Below, one piece after another: positions 26,575 to 36,231 of a DNA stretch of 64,000 nucleotides (positions are counted from its first letter, which is position 1; the number at the start of each line of letters is the position of its first letter). The DNA comes from Brachybacterium equifaecis (lineage in GTDB: Bacteria; Actinomycetota; Actinomycetes; Actinomycetales; Dermabacteraceae). The translations under genes and the position numbers were made by a program. Under the pieces are notes generated by a model. That model did no database searches, had not been told where the DNA came from, and saw only the letters and a program-made list of their open reading frames with translations. The DNA lies in assembly GCF_023509525.1 (NCBI RefSeq), contig NZ_JAKNCJ010000001.1:682001-746000 (forward strand), written 5' to 3'.

Positions 26575-29061
26575 TCAGTCCATCGTCGCGAGCAGCTCCA
26601 GCAGGGCGATCGCTCCGGCCTTCGACAGCGGCTCGTTGCCGTTGCCGCACTTCGGGGAGACCACGCAGGCCGGACAGCCCGCCTCGCAGGAGCATTCCCG
26701 GATCATGTCGAGGGTCGCGCGCAGCCAGGCCGCGGCGTCGTCGGCCCCGCGCTCGGCGAAGCCGGCGCCACCCGGGGCGCCGTCGTACACGAAGATCGTC
26801 GGCTCGCCGGTGTCCTCGTGATGCGCGGCGGAGACCCCGCCGATGTCCCAGCGGTCGCAGGTCGCCAGCAGCGGGAGCATCGAGATCGCCGCGTGCTCTG
26901 CGGCGTGGAGAGCACCGGGAAGGAGCTCCCCTGGGATGTCGTGCGCCTCGGTGAGCGCGCGCGGGATCGTCCACCACACGGACTTGGTGGTGAGGGTGCG
27001 CGGCGGCAGATCCAGCGGGTGCTGGCCGAGGACCGCCTGCGTGTAGACGTCGCGCACCTGGTAGCCGGTCACCTGATCGGTGACGTCCACCGTCCCGAAG
27101 GACAGCTGGACGCCGTCCTTCCAGGGCGCGGAGCGGTCGGCCTGGCGGATGCGGATCGTGGAGGTCGACTGCGGATGCGTCGAATGCAGGGGGTCCTCGC
27201 GGTGCACGAAGGCGACGGCCCGCTCCACATCGAGGTGGTCCACGACGAAGGAGCGTCCCTGATGGAGGTAGACCGCGCCGTCGTGCACCTGGGTGTGGGC
27301 GCTGCCCGCATCGACGGTGCCCAGCAGCGCGCCGCTGGAGGCCTCGACGATCCGCACCGGCTCCCCGCCGCTGCCGCGCAGGTCGGTGAGATCGTGGGCG
27401 CTCTCCGTCATGGTCCAGTACCAGCCCGTGGGCCGGCGCCGCAGCACTCCGCGGGCGGAGAGAGTGTCCAGCAGCTCCTTCGCGGCCGGGCCGAAGATGC
27501 CCTCCTCGCCGTCCCGGATCGGCAGCTCCGCCGCGGCCGCGCACAGGTGCGGGGTCATCACGTACGGGTTCTGCGGATCGAACACGGCGGCCTCCACCTC
27601 GCGTCCGAACACCGTCTCGGGGTGGTGGACGACGTAGGTGTCCAGCGGATCCTCGCGGGCGATGAACATCGCCAGCGCTCCGGTGCGCTGCGACCGGCCC
27701 GCGCGGCCCGCCTGCTGCCACAGGGAGGCGCGCGTGCCGGGCCAGCCTGCGATCAGCACGGCATCGAGACCGGAGATGTCGATGCCGAGCTCGAGCGCAT
27801 TGGTCGAGGCGAGCGCGCGCAGCTCGCCGGAGCGCAGCGCGTCCTCCAGCGCCCGCCGCTCCTCGGCCAGATAGCCCCCGCGGTAGGCGGCGACCCGGTT
27901 CGCACGGTCGGCGAGCAGGGCGCTGCCGCCCTGCTCCGCCTTCTCGTGCAGGAGCCTGCGCGCCCCGCCCGCCACGAGCTCTGCGCCGCGCCGCGAGCGC
28001 GCGAACACGAGGGTCTGAACGTCGGCCGCGACGAGGTCGGCCAGCAGCGCGCCCGCCTCGCTCGTCGCCGAGCGCCGCAATGGCTCTTCCGCGCGCGCGG
28101 CTCCCCCGTGCTTCGCGGCAGGTGCCGCGCTCTCGGGCCCGGCTCCACTCGCGCCCTCGCCGGCTCCCGACCCCTTCTCGGCCCTTCCGCCCGTGCTCCC
28201 GTTCGCTGCCCCGTCGGCCGGCCGCCCATCGACCACGGCCTTCGTCCCCGGCTCCCACAGCGCGAACGTGAGTCCGGCGCGCGGGGAGCCGTCCTCCGTG
28301 ACGGCCACGACGTCCTCCCCCACCAGGCGCGACGCCGAGATCTCCGGGTTCGCGGTCGTGGCCGAGGCGAGGATGAACGTGGGCTCAGCGCGGTATGCGG
28401 CAGCGATGCGCCGCAGCCGGCGCAGCACCATCGCCACATGGCTGCCGAACACCCCGCGATAGGTGTGGCACTCGTCGATGATCACGTAGCGCAGCGCGCG
28501 GAAGAAGCTCGCCCACTGCTCGTGGCCGGGCAGGATCCCGAAGTGGAGCATGTCGGGATTGGTGAGCACGAAGCTCCCGTGCCGGCGGATCCAGCGCCGC
28601 TGCTCCGAGGGGGTGTCGCCGTCGTATACGGCGATGCGCGCATCGCGCAGCTCCGCGCCGTCGGCGAGCGCCGCGATGTTCGTCATCTGGTCCGCGGCGA
28701 GCGCCTTGGTGGGCGAGAGATACAGGACGGTCGCGCGGCGGGCCGACGGCTCGCGCTCTCGCGCGCTGATCGCGCTGAGCGCGGGCAGCAGGTAGCCCAG
28801 CGACTTCCCCGACGCCGTGGCGGTGGCGAGCACGACGTGCTGGCCGTCATGGGCGAGCTGCGCGGCACGGGCCTGATGGATCCAGGGCGCCGTGATGCCG
28901 CGATCCGCGAGGTGAGCGCGGATCCGCGGATCCGTCCATTCGGGGAACGGCGCGGTGCGCCCCTCCCGCTGCGGCAGGTGCTCGACGTGCGTGAGGCAGG
29001 TGCGCCGGGTCAGGGGCAGGGAGAGGTCCCGCAGCAGGTCGTCCGCTCCGCCAGCACGCAC
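26575..29061 (-). CDS. DECH-box helicase with C-terminal cysteine cluster
   Basis: An 828-aa superfamily 2 helicase. Motif I is ATATASGKS near residue 80, motif Ia SPTKALAADQM, motif II VIIDECHTYRGVFGSH, motif III LASATTANP, then the second RecA domain with STNALELGIDISG and QQAGRAGRS (motif VI). The C-terminus holds a likely zinc site, CSCEAGCPACVVSPKC. It matches the actinobacterial helicase that sits beside Tad genes, convergent with them; why is unknown. I prefer the GTG at 29061 because GGAGG lies seven bases before it; a GTG two codons earlier is only one base from that site. Confidence 0.9.
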   Translation of the reverse strand: MRAGGADDLLRDLSLPLTRRTCLTHVEHLPQREGRTAPFPEWTDPRIRAHLADRGITAPWIHQARAAQLAHDGQHVVLATATASGKSLGYLLPALSAISAREREPSARRATVLYLSPTKALAADQMTNIAALADGAELRDARIAVYDGDTPSEQRRWIRRHGSFVLTNPDMLHFGILPGHEQWASFFRALRYVIIDECHTYRGVFGSHVAMVLRRLRRIAAAYRAEPTFILASATTANPEISASRLVGEDVVAVTEDGSPRAGLTFALWEPGTKAVVDGRPADGAANGSTGGRAEKGSGAGEGASGAGPESAAPAAKHGGAARAEEPLRRSATSEAGALLADLVAADVQTLVFARSRRGAELVAGGARRLLHEKAEQGGSALLADRANRVAAYRGGYLAEERRALEDALRSGELRALASTNALELGIDISGLDAVLIAGWPGTRASLWQQAGRAGRSQRTGALAMFIAREDPLDTYVVHHPETVFGREVEAAVFDPQNPYVMTPHLCAAAAELPIRDGEEGIFGPAAKELLDTLSARGVLRRRPTGWYWTMTESAHDLTDLRGSGGEPVRIVEASSGALLGTVDAGSAHTQVHDGAVYLHQGRSFVVDHLDVERAVAFVHREDPLHSTHPQSTSTIRIRQADRSAPWKDGVQLSFGTVDVTDQVTGYQVRDVYTQAVLGQHPLDLPPRTLTTKSVWWTIPRALTEAHDIPGELLPGALHAAEHAAISMLPLLATCDRWDIGGVSAAHHEDTGEPTIFVYDGAPGGAGFAERGADDAAAWLRATLDMIRECSCEAGCPACVVSPKCGNGNEPLSKAGAIALLELLATMD

Positions 29062-29139
29062 GCGCACACCTCCAGCTCTCCGGGGACGACCCAGCTGCCT
29101 CCCGGAGGGGTTCCACGGGGCTGGGGCACAATCGTAGCC

Positions 29140-30780
29140 ATGCCCGACTCCACCCCCTCAGCCGGCTCCAAGCGACTCGCAGCGTCCGATCGCGCCTCCG
29201 CTCCGTTGCTCACCGACCCCGCGCTCCTGGCTCGACTGCGCGCGGATCTCCGGAGCGCCGACTACACCGTCGAGCGCGCCGAGGAGGCCCTCGGCACCCT
29301 CGCGGCCGACGCCCTGCGCCGCGAGAACCCGATCCCTGCGCGGCTCGCCCTGCGCGGGCGGCGCGATCCGCTCGCGGTGCTGTACTCCCTGTTCACCCTC
29401 GGCGCCATCCGGCCCCGAGCGGAAGTCGAGCCGACCCTGCCATCACTCGGAGTCGACGGTGCGATCGCTCTGGGCCTGCTTGCCGCGGCCCCCGCAGGCC
29501 CCGGCCACCGCGAGGAGGAGGACGCCGTCCGTGCGCTGGTGGACCTCTCCCCCTACTCCGCCACCGACGACCTGGGAGCGATCTCCTGGTGGATCGCCTC
29601 GGACCTCTCGGAGATCGCGACAGGCCGCGCGCTGGAGGGCGAGCACGTACTTGGCGTCGGCGGCGCGTCCCTGACGCTCGCCCGCATCACGCCGCGAGAG
29701 CCCGTCGGCCGCGCGCTCGACATCGGCTGCGGCGGCGGGATCCAGGCGCTGCACCTGGCGCGCCATGCAGAGCATGTGGTCGCGACCGATCTCTCGCAGC
29801 GCGCTCTCGACTTCGCAGCTTTCAACGCCGCGCTCAACGAGATTGCGCTCGAGCTGCGACAGGGCTCCCTCGCAGAGCCGGTGCACGGGGAGGTCTTCGA
29901 CCTCATCGTCTCGAATCCGCCGTTCGTCATCACCCCGCGCACGGCGGCGGAGGGGGCGCCTGCCCCAGCGGCAGGGAGCGAGCAGCCCACCGGCGAGCGC
30001 TGGACCTATCGCGACGGCGGCCGTGCAGGGGACGCCCTGCTCGGCGAGCTCCTGGCCGACCTCCCCTCGCTGCTCGCGCCCGACGGGCGCGCCGTGATGC
30101 TGGCGAACTGGGAGATCAGCGAGGACGATTGGCGCGCGCACCCGGAGGCCTGGCTGCGCCCCGCGGCTGCTGACGGCGTCGACGCCCTCGTCATCCAGCG
30201 CGAGAGCGAGGACCCCGCGCAGTACGCCGAGACATGGGCGCGCGATGGCGGCATCACCGTGCGCGACGCCGCGTGGGAGGGCATGCAGGAGGCATGGCTC
30301 GCGGACTTCGACTCCCGCGGTGCGCACGCGATCGGCTTCGGCTACATCGCTCTGCACCGGCCCTCGACCCGCCGCCCCGGCATCCTCACCCTCGAGAACG
30401 TCGTGACCACCGGCTCCGGCCACCTCGGCGCGCATCTCGCGCAGACGCTCGACCGCATCGACGCGCTCGCGGCACTGCCCGACGAGGAGCTCCTCGCCTC
30501 ACGCCCGGCGCGCGAGGCCGACGTCATCGAGCGCCGCCACCAGGAGCCCGGCGCCTGGGACCCGATGCTGATCGAGATCGTCCAGGGCGCGGGCTTCGGC
30601 CGCACCGTCCCCGCCGACCAGATGCTCGCCGCGGCCGTCGGCGCTCTGGACGGCTCCCTCACCCTCGACCAGACGATCGGCGCGATCTGCGCGCTCACCG
30701 ACGCCGACCCCGAAGAGGCGAGGGAGCGCCTGCTGCCGAGGATCCGCGAGCTGATCCGCACCGGGGTGCTGCACCTGTGA
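29140..30780 (+). CDS. Class I SAM-dependent methyltransferase with NPPF motif
   Basis: A 546-aa protein. An N-terminal helical region (residues 1-150) precedes a Rossmann-type methyltransferase domain with GRALDIGCGGGIQALHLARH (SAM-binding motif I) and DLIVSNPPFVITP (motif IV, as in N-methyltransferases that modify adenine or glutamine). A C-terminal part of about 180 residues follows. It resembles the large actinobacterial transferases annotated as DUF7059 plus MTS; the target, probably RNA or protein, is unknown. CACAAT lies 7 bases before the ATG. It overlaps the PAP2 gene (GTGA). Confidence 0.85.
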   Translation: MPDSTPSAGSKRLAASDRASAPLLTDPALLARLRADLRSADYTVERAEEALGTLAADALRRENPIPARLALRGRRDPLAVLYSLFTLGAIRPRAEVEPTLPSLGVDGAIALGLLAAAPAGPGHREEEDAVRALVDLSPYSATDDLGAISWWIASDLSEIATGRALEGEHVLGVGGASLTLARITPREPVGRALDIGCGGGIQALHLARHAEHVVATDLSQRALDFAAFNAALNEIALELRQGSLAEPVHGEVFDLIVSNPPFVITPRTAAEGAPAPAAGSEQPTGERWTYRDGGRAGDALLGELLADLPSLLAPDGRAVMLANWEISEDDWRAHPEAWLRPAAADGVDALVIQRESEDPAQYAETWARDGGITVRDAAWEGMQEAWLADFDSRGAHAIGFGYIALHRPSTRRPGILTLENVVTTGSGHLGAHLAQTLDRIDALAALPDEELLASRPAREADVIERRHQEPGAWDPMLIEIVQGAGFGRTVPADQMLAAAVGALDGSLTLDQTIGAICALTDADPEEARERLLPRIRELIRTGVLHL

Positions 30781-31739
30781 GCTCCGCCCCGACGCCGGCG
30801 CCGAAGCGCACGCTCGCCCACCGCCTCCTGCAACGCCGGCGCCTTGGCGTGCTCGCCGCGCTCTGCCTGCTGGGCGCGGGGATCTGCACGGGAGCGCTCG
30901 CTCTGCTCGCCCGGGCCGCCGTCGGCACCGCGCGCGGGCAGCGGCTGGACCAGCTCGTCCTCACGGCCGCGCAGGCGGACACCAGCGCGATCAGCCGCGT
31001 CGTCTTCCCGGTCCTGAACACCGTCACCGTGCCGATCGTGCTGGCGCTGCTGGCGCTCGGGGCGGCCGTCGCGCTCATCCGGCGCCGGTACGGGACGCTC
31101 GCGCAGATGATCGTGCTGGTGGGAGGGGCGACGGCGAGCACCCAGATCCTCAAGCACCTGCTGCTGGACCGTGCGACTCTCGCCGAGGCGATCGAGCAGA
31201 CGCCGAACTCCTTCCCCTCAGGCCACACGACGCTCGCGGCGTCGGTCGCGCTCGCCCTCGTGCTCGCGACCCCGCCGCACCTGCGGGGGCTCGTCGCCCT
31301 CATCGGCACGTTCTGGGCGGCAGGCGCCGGGGTCGGGACCATGGCGGGCGGCTGGCATCGTCCGAGCGATGTCCTCGGCGCACTGCTCGTGACAGGCGCC
31401 TGGGCGCTCCTCGTGCTCGCCGCCGGCGCGCTGCTCGGCGGGGCCGAGTCCGCTCGCCCCGGCAGCGCCGCCCTGGAAGACGGGGCAGTCGCTGAGGAGC
31501 AGCCCAACGACGGCGGCGCGAGCACCTCCGCAGCCCTCGCGATCATGGGCGTCGGCGCCGTGATCGTCGGCGTGCTGGGGCTCTCCAGCGTCCCCACGCC
31601 CCTGAGCCTGACGAGCGAGTCCGCACAGGCGAGCGCCTACGGCGGGAGCGCCATGGCGATCCTCGGCAGCATGGCACTGCTCACCGCCGCCGTGCTCGCG
31701 CTGCGCCTGCCCCGCCCGCACCGGCGCGACCTGCGCTGA
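30777..31739 (+). CDS. PAP2-family phosphatase
   Basis: A 320-aa membrane phosphatase with about eight helices. Active-site motifs are KHLLLDR (C1 region), NSFPSGHTT (C2) and GGWHRPSDVLGALL (C3, with the catalytic His and Asp). An extra C-terminal block of about 110 residues with two more helices follows. It may dephosphorylate undecaprenyl pyrophosphate or phosphatidic acid. It starts with GTG overlapping the methyltransferase stop. Confidence 0.88.
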   Translation: MSSAPTPAPKRTLAHRLLQRRRLGVLAALCLLGAGICTGALALLARAAVGTARGQRLDQLVLTAAQADTSAISRVVFPVLNTVTVPIVLALLALGAAVALIRRRYGTLAQMIVLVGGATASTQILKHLLLDRATLAEAIEQTPNSFPSGHTTLAASVALALVLATPPHLRGLVALIGTFWAAGAGVGTMAGGWHRPSDVLGALLVTGAWALLVLAAGALLGGAESARPGSAALEDGAVAEEQPNDGGASTSAALAIMGVGAVIVGVLGLSSVPTPLSLTSESAQASAYGGSAMAILGSMALLTAAVLALRLPRPHRRDLR

Positions 31740-31851
31740 ATCGCCGGGCCGCTGCGCCGCAGGTCAGGCGCGGCTGCGCGCTCCGCGCATCCGGGGAGCA
31801 GTCCCGGTCGGCGCTCGCGGCGACCGTGTACGGTGAGCACGCCGGGGCCCT

Positions 31852-31909
31852 GGAGCACCGGCGACCGAGCAGAGCAGACAGGACGCAGCAGCGGCGCAGC
31901 CGGTGCTCC
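31852..31909 (+). promoter_or_regulatory. Inverted repeat in the topA leader
   Basis: GGAGCACCGG (31852-31861) and CCGGTGCTCC (31900-31909) are perfect 10-bp arms 38 bases apart, ending 24 bases before the topA start. They could fold in the leader RNA or form a looped operator. Confidence 0.4.
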
Positions 31910-31933
31910 GTCCGCCGTGGAAGGACGTGTGAC

Positions 31934-34642
31934 GTGGCCGGATCGCGCCATCTGGTGATCGTGGAGTCCCCCGCCAAGGCGAGGACAATCGCCAAGTACC
32001 TGGGCGATGACTACGTGGTGGAGGCCAGCGTCGGGCACATCCGCGACATCCCCGTGCCTCGCGACCTGCCGGCGGAGATGAAGAAGGGGCCGTACGGGAA
32101 GTTCGGCGTCGATGTCGAGGACGGCTTCGACCCCTACTACATCGTCGACCCCGACAAGAAGAAGAAGGTCGCGGAGCTCAAGCGCCTCCTCAAGGACGCC
32201 GACACCCTCTACCTCGCCACCGATGAGGACCGCGAGGGCGAGGCGATCGCCTGGCACCTCCTCGAGACCCTCAAGCCCAAGAAGTCCACGCCCGTGCACC
32301 GCATGGTGTTCCACGAGATCACGCGCGATGCGATCCAGAACGCGCTCACCAGCACCCGCGAGATCGACACGCACCTGGTCGACGCACAGGAGACCCGTCG
32401 CATCCTCGACCGCCTGGTCGGCTTCGAGCTCTCCCCCGTGCTGTGGCGCAAGATCGGCCCGAGCCTCTCGGCCGGTCGCGTGCAGTCCGTCGCGACCCGC
32501 CTCGTGGTGGAGCGCGAGCGCGAGCGCATGGCGTTCGTCGCCGCCGACTACTGGGATGTGACCGGCCGCTTCGCGGGAGAGGACGCCGCGTTCACCGCGC
32601 GCATCGCCACCGTGGACGGCGCGCGCGTCGCGAGCGGCTCCGACTTCGCCGACGACGGCACGCTGAAGAAGCGCACCGCCCAGGTCACCGTGCTCACGGA
32701 AGAGAGCGCGAACGCGCTGGTCTCCGCCCTGGAGGGCGCAGGCGCCACCGTCACCTCGCTCGACTCGAAGCCGTACACGCGCCGCCCCGCCGCGCCGTTC
32801 ACGACCTCCTCCCTGCAGCAGGAGGCCTCGCGCAAGCTCCGCCTCGGCGCGCGCCAGGCCATGCGCGTCGCGCAGTCGCTGTACGAGAACGGCTATATCA
32901 CCTATATGCGCACCGACTCGGTGGCCCTCTCGCAGGAGGCCATCCGGGCATCGCGCGCACAGGCCGCCGATCTCTACGGCAGCCAGTTCGTTCCCGACAA
33001 GCCCCGCTTCTACCAGATCAAGTCCCAGGGCGCCCAGGAGGCGCACGAGGCGATCCGCCCCGCCGGGGACCGCTTCCGCACCCCCGCCGAGGTCGCCGGC
33101 CAGCTCACGGGCGACGAGTTCCGCCTGTACGAGCTGATCTGGAAGCGCACCGTCGCCTCGCAGATGGCCGACGCGAAGGGCACGACCTCCTCGGTCGAGC
33201 TCACCCTCGCGAAGGACGGGCGCACCGCCACCTTCCGCGCCTCCGGCACCGTCATCACCTTCCGCGGCTTCCTCGCCGCGTACGAGGAGGGCCGTGACGC
33301 CTCCCGGTACGAGGACTCCGAGGGCGATGAGAAGCGCCTGCCCCAGATGACCGAGGGGCAGAGCCTCGAGGTCCAGGGACTCGTGCCCGACGGGCACTCC
33401 ACCACCCCGCCCCCGCGCTACACGGAGGCCTCGCTCGTGCGCGCGCTCGAGGAGCGCGGCATCGGCCGCCCCTCGACCTACGCCTCGACCGTCACCACGA
33501 TCCAGGACCGCGGGTACGTGCTGCGCCGCGGCAGCGCCCTGGTTCCGAGCTGGACCGCCTTCGCGGTGGTGCGGCTGCTGGAGGACCACTTCGGGCCCTT
33601 CATCGACTACGACTTCACCGCGCAGATGGAGGCGCAGCTGGACCGCATGGCCCGCGGCGAGCTGGGCCGGCGCGACTACCTGCAGGACTTCTACTACTCC
33701 GACGGCACCGGCGCGCCCATCGGCCTGAAGCCCATGGTCGAGGGGCAGGGCGAGATCGACGCCCGCGCGATCAACACCCTGCCGATCGGCGAGGGCATCG
33801 ACCTGCGCGTGGGCCGCTACGGCGCCTATGTGGAGCGCGCTGCGGTCGACGAGTCGGGTGCTCCGATCGAGGGCGCCGATCCGGTGCGCGCGAGCGTTCC
33901 CGATGACATCGCCCCCGACGAGCTCACGGTCGCGAAGGCGAAGGAGCTCCTGGAGCGCCAGAAGGACGACGGCCGCGTGCTCGGCACCGACCCCGAGACC
34001 GGCCGCGAGATCATCGCGAAGGACGGCCGCTACGGCCCCTACGTCACCGAGGTCCTCCCCGAGGACCCCGAGGACAAGACCCCGAAGTCGAAGCGCCCGA
34101 AGCCCCGCACTGGGTCGCTGCTGCAGTCGATGGATCTGGCGACGGTGACCCTCGAGGATGCGCTGAAGCTGATCTCGCTGCCGCGCGTGGTCGGGGCCGA
34201 CGAGGACGGCACCGAGATCACCGCGCAGAACGGCCGCTACGGCCCGTACCTCAAGAAGGGCACGGACTCGCGCTCCCTCACCTCCGAGGAGCAGATCTTC
34301 TCGATCACGCTCGAGGAGGCGAAGGCGATCTACGCCCAGCCCAAGCAGCGCGGTCGCGCCGCCGCGAAGCCTCCGCTGAAGGAGCTGGGCATCGATCCGA
34401 CCAGCGAGAAGCCGATCGTGGTCAAGGAGGGCCGCTTCGGCGAGTACATCACCGACGGCACCACCAACGTGACCCTGCGCAAGGACGACTCCCTGGAATC
34501 GCTCACGCACGAGATCGCGGTGGAGCGCCTCGCGGAGAAGCGCGCGAAGGGTCCCGCCAAGAAGCCCGCGCGCAAGGCGCCGGCGAAGAAGGCTCCTGCC
34601 AAGAAGCCCGCCGCGAAGAAGGCGGCTCCGAAGAAGGCCTGA
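31934..34642 (+). CDS. topA: DNA topoisomerase I
   Basis: Type IA topoisomerase (902 aa) that relaxes negative supercoils. The TOPRIM domain opens with HLVIVESPAKARTIAKYLG and contains LATDEDREGEAIAWHL (metal site). The catalytic tyrosine is in NGYITYMRTDS. The C-terminal part has repeated GRYGPYV-type units and ends in a Lys/Ala/Pro-rich tail typical of actinobacterial TopA. I start at the GTG at 31934 because GGAAGGA lies eight bases upstream; the frame reads further back but has no start signal there. Confidence 0.97.
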   Translation: MAGSRHLVIVESPAKARTIAKYLGDDYVVEASVGHIRDIPVPRDLPAEMKKGPYGKFGVDVEDGFDPYYIVDPDKKKKVAELKRLLKDADTLYLATDEDREGEAIAWHLLETLKPKKSTPVHRMVFHEITRDAIQNALTSTREIDTHLVDAQETRRILDRLVGFELSPVLWRKIGPSLSAGRVQSVATRLVVERERERMAFVAADYWDVTGRFAGEDAAFTARIATVDGARVASGSDFADDGTLKKRTAQVTVLTEESANALVSALEGAGATVTSLDSKPYTRRPAAPFTTSSLQQEASRKLRLGARQAMRVAQSLYENGYITYMRTDSVALSQEAIRASRAQAADLYGSQFVPDKPRFYQIKSQGAQEAHEAIRPAGDRFRTPAEVAGQLTGDEFRLYELIWKRTVASQMADAKGTTSSVELTLAKDGRTATFRASGTVITFRGFLAAYEEGRDASRYEDSEGDEKRLPQMTEGQSLEVQGLVPDGHSTTPPPRYTEASLVRALEERGIGRPSTYASTVTTIQDRGYVLRRGSALVPSWTAFAVVRLLEDHFGPFIDYDFTAQMEAQLDRMARGELGRRDYLQDFYYSDGTGAPIGLKPMVEGQGEIDARAINTLPIGEGIDLRVGRYGAYVERAAVDESGAPIEGADPVRASVPDDIAPDELTVAKAKELLERQKDDGRVLGTDPETGREIIAKDGRYGPYVTEVLPEDPEDKTPKSKRPKPRTGSLLQSMDLATVTLEDALKLISLPRVVGADEDGTEITAQNGRYGPYLKKGTDSRSLTSEEQIFSITLEEAKAIYAQPKQRGRAAAKPPLKELGIDPTSEKPIVVKEGRFGEYITDGTTNVTLRKDDSLESLTHEIAVERLAEKRAKGPAKKPARKAPAKKAPAKKPAAKKAAPKKA

Positions 34643-34719
34643 GGCGAGAAGGCCTGAGGCGCGAGCGCCAGCAGCGACGGGGGCCGGAGCCTTCCGCCTG
34701 CCTGCTCCGCCTCTGCCTG

Positions 34720-34760
34720 TCCGGCCCGGCCGACGCCCCAGCGGCGTCCGTCGGGCCGGA
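34720..34760 (+). terminator. topA terminator hairpin
   Basis: 18-base arms (34720-34737 and 34743-34760) pair at 16 positions, about 80 bases past the topA stop. Confidence 0.65.
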
Positions 34761-34887
34761 CTCATGTGATCGGCGCCGCCCTAGGTCACGACTTGGTCAC
34801 GAATGTCCGAATCCGTGCTGTGAGGTGCCACCATGTCTCCGGGGGAGGCCTAGCCTTGCCCCACCCCTCGATGGAGAAGGAGACATC

Positions 34888-36231
34888 ATGAGCCGACGCG
34901 CTCTGAGCAGGCGCACGCTGATGGCCGGAACGGCCGCAGCTGCAGCGACGGCAGGCCTCACGGGCTGCCTGCAGAACCCCAGCCCCGGAGGATCCGGCGG
35001 CGGAGCTGTGAACCGGTACACCGAGGGCGACGTCCCCGGCAGCGGGACCGTCACGATCCTCGGCGCGTTCGGCGGCCAGGAGCAGGAGGCCTTCGAGGCC
35101 TCCCTGGCTGCGTTCCAGAAGGAATCCGGGATCACGATCCAGTACACCCCGGATCAGGACTTCACCACCACGATCCAGCAGCGCGTCGGCGCGGGCGACG
35201 CCCCCGACATCGCGCTGTTCCCGCAGCCGGGCGGCCTGTTCGACCTGGCGGAGAACGTCACGCCGATCGATGTCTTCCTGGACTACGACCAGCTGAACTC
35301 CACGCTGATCCCCGGCTTCCTCGACTCCGCGCGCCTGCAGGGCCGCGTCATGGGCGCGCCCATGCGCATGGCCTGCAAGTCGCTCATCTGGTACCCGAAG
35401 GCTGCCTACGACGCCGCCGGCTACTCGACGAGCCCGGCCACCATGCAGGAGCTGATCGGCATCGGCGATCAGATCAAGGCCTCGGGCATCACCCCGTGGT
35501 CCGACACCTGGGGCTCCGACCAGGCCACCGGCTGGGTGGGCACCGACTGGATCGAGGAGTACATGCTCCGCGTCCACGGCCCGGACGTCTACGACGACTG
35601 GACCTCCCACCGCATCCCCTTCAACGATGAGCGCGTGGTGCAGGTCTTCGACCTCGTCGGCGAGCTGCTGAAGACCGAGGGCAACGTGCTCGGCGGCGTG
35701 GACACGATGATCAACACCCCGTTCTCCGAGGCTCCCCTGCCCCTGTTCGAGAACCCCCCGCGCGCCATGCTCGTGCGCCAGGGCAACTTCGTCACCGGCT
35801 TCTTCCCCGAGGACGTCCTGGCGAACATCGACACCGAGGTCGGCGTGTACGCGATGCCGACCTGGGAGGGCGGCTTCGAGGGCCAGCCCATCCTCGGCGG
35901 CGGCGACCTGGCAGCGCTCTTCAACCTCAACGACGACTCGGCGAAGGTCATGGCGTTCCTGACCTCCGACAAGTTCGGCGCCGAGTGGGCGAAGGCCGGT
36001 GGCTGGCTCAGCCCTCACAAGACCTTCCCGCAGGAGAACTACGCCGACGAGACGACCCGCAGCATCGCGAAGATCGCTTCCGAGGCCGCCGTGTTCCGCT
36101 ACGACGGCTCGGACCTCATGCCGAACGCAGTCGGCGGCGGCACCTTCTGGACCAACATGGTCGAGTGGCTGCAGGGCACCAAGACCTCGCAGCAGGCCTG
36201 CGACGCCATCGAGGCGAGCTGGCCGGCATGA
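34888..36231 (+). CDS. Sugar ABC transporter substrate-binding lipoprotein (AglE-like)
   Basis: A 447-aa binding protein for an ABC sugar importer. The signal peptide has twin arginines (SRRTLMAG) and the lipobox LTGC, so it may leave by Tat and be lipid-anchored. The fold is that of family 1 solute-binding proteins; the end, YDGSDLMPNAVGGGTFW, resembles alpha-glucoside-binding AglE proteins as I recall them. AAGGAG precedes the ATG. It leads an operon with two permeases (ATGA overlap with the first). Maltose, trehalose or sucrose-type sugars are plausible substrates, not proven. Confidence 0.87.
   Translation: MSRRALSRRTLMAGTAAAAATAGLTGCLQNPSPGGSGGGAVNRYTEGDVPGSGTVTILGAFGGQEQEAFEASLAAFQKESGITIQYTPDQDFTTTIQQRVGAGDAPDIALFPQPGGLFDLAENVTPIDVFLDYDQLNSTLIPGFLDSARLQGRVMGAPMRMACKSLIWYPKAAYDAAGYSTSPATMQELIGIGDQIKASGITPWSDTWGSDQATGWVGTDWIEEYMLRVHGPDVYDDWTSHRIPFNDERVVQVFDLVGELLKTEGNVLGGVDTMINTPFSEAPLPLFENPPRAMLVRQGNFVTGFFPEDVLANIDTEVGVYAMPTWEGGFEGQPILGGGDLAALFNLNDDSAKVMAFLTSDKFGAEWAKAGGWLSPHKTFPQENYADETTRSIAKIASEAAVFRYDGSDLMPNAVGGGTFWTNMVEWLQGTKTSQQACDAIEASWPA

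Noticed and set aside
31637..34765. A 1042-codon minus-strand frame over topA
   Set aside because: It is fully antisense to topA, has a low-complexity Leu/Gly/Val/His translation and no start signal.
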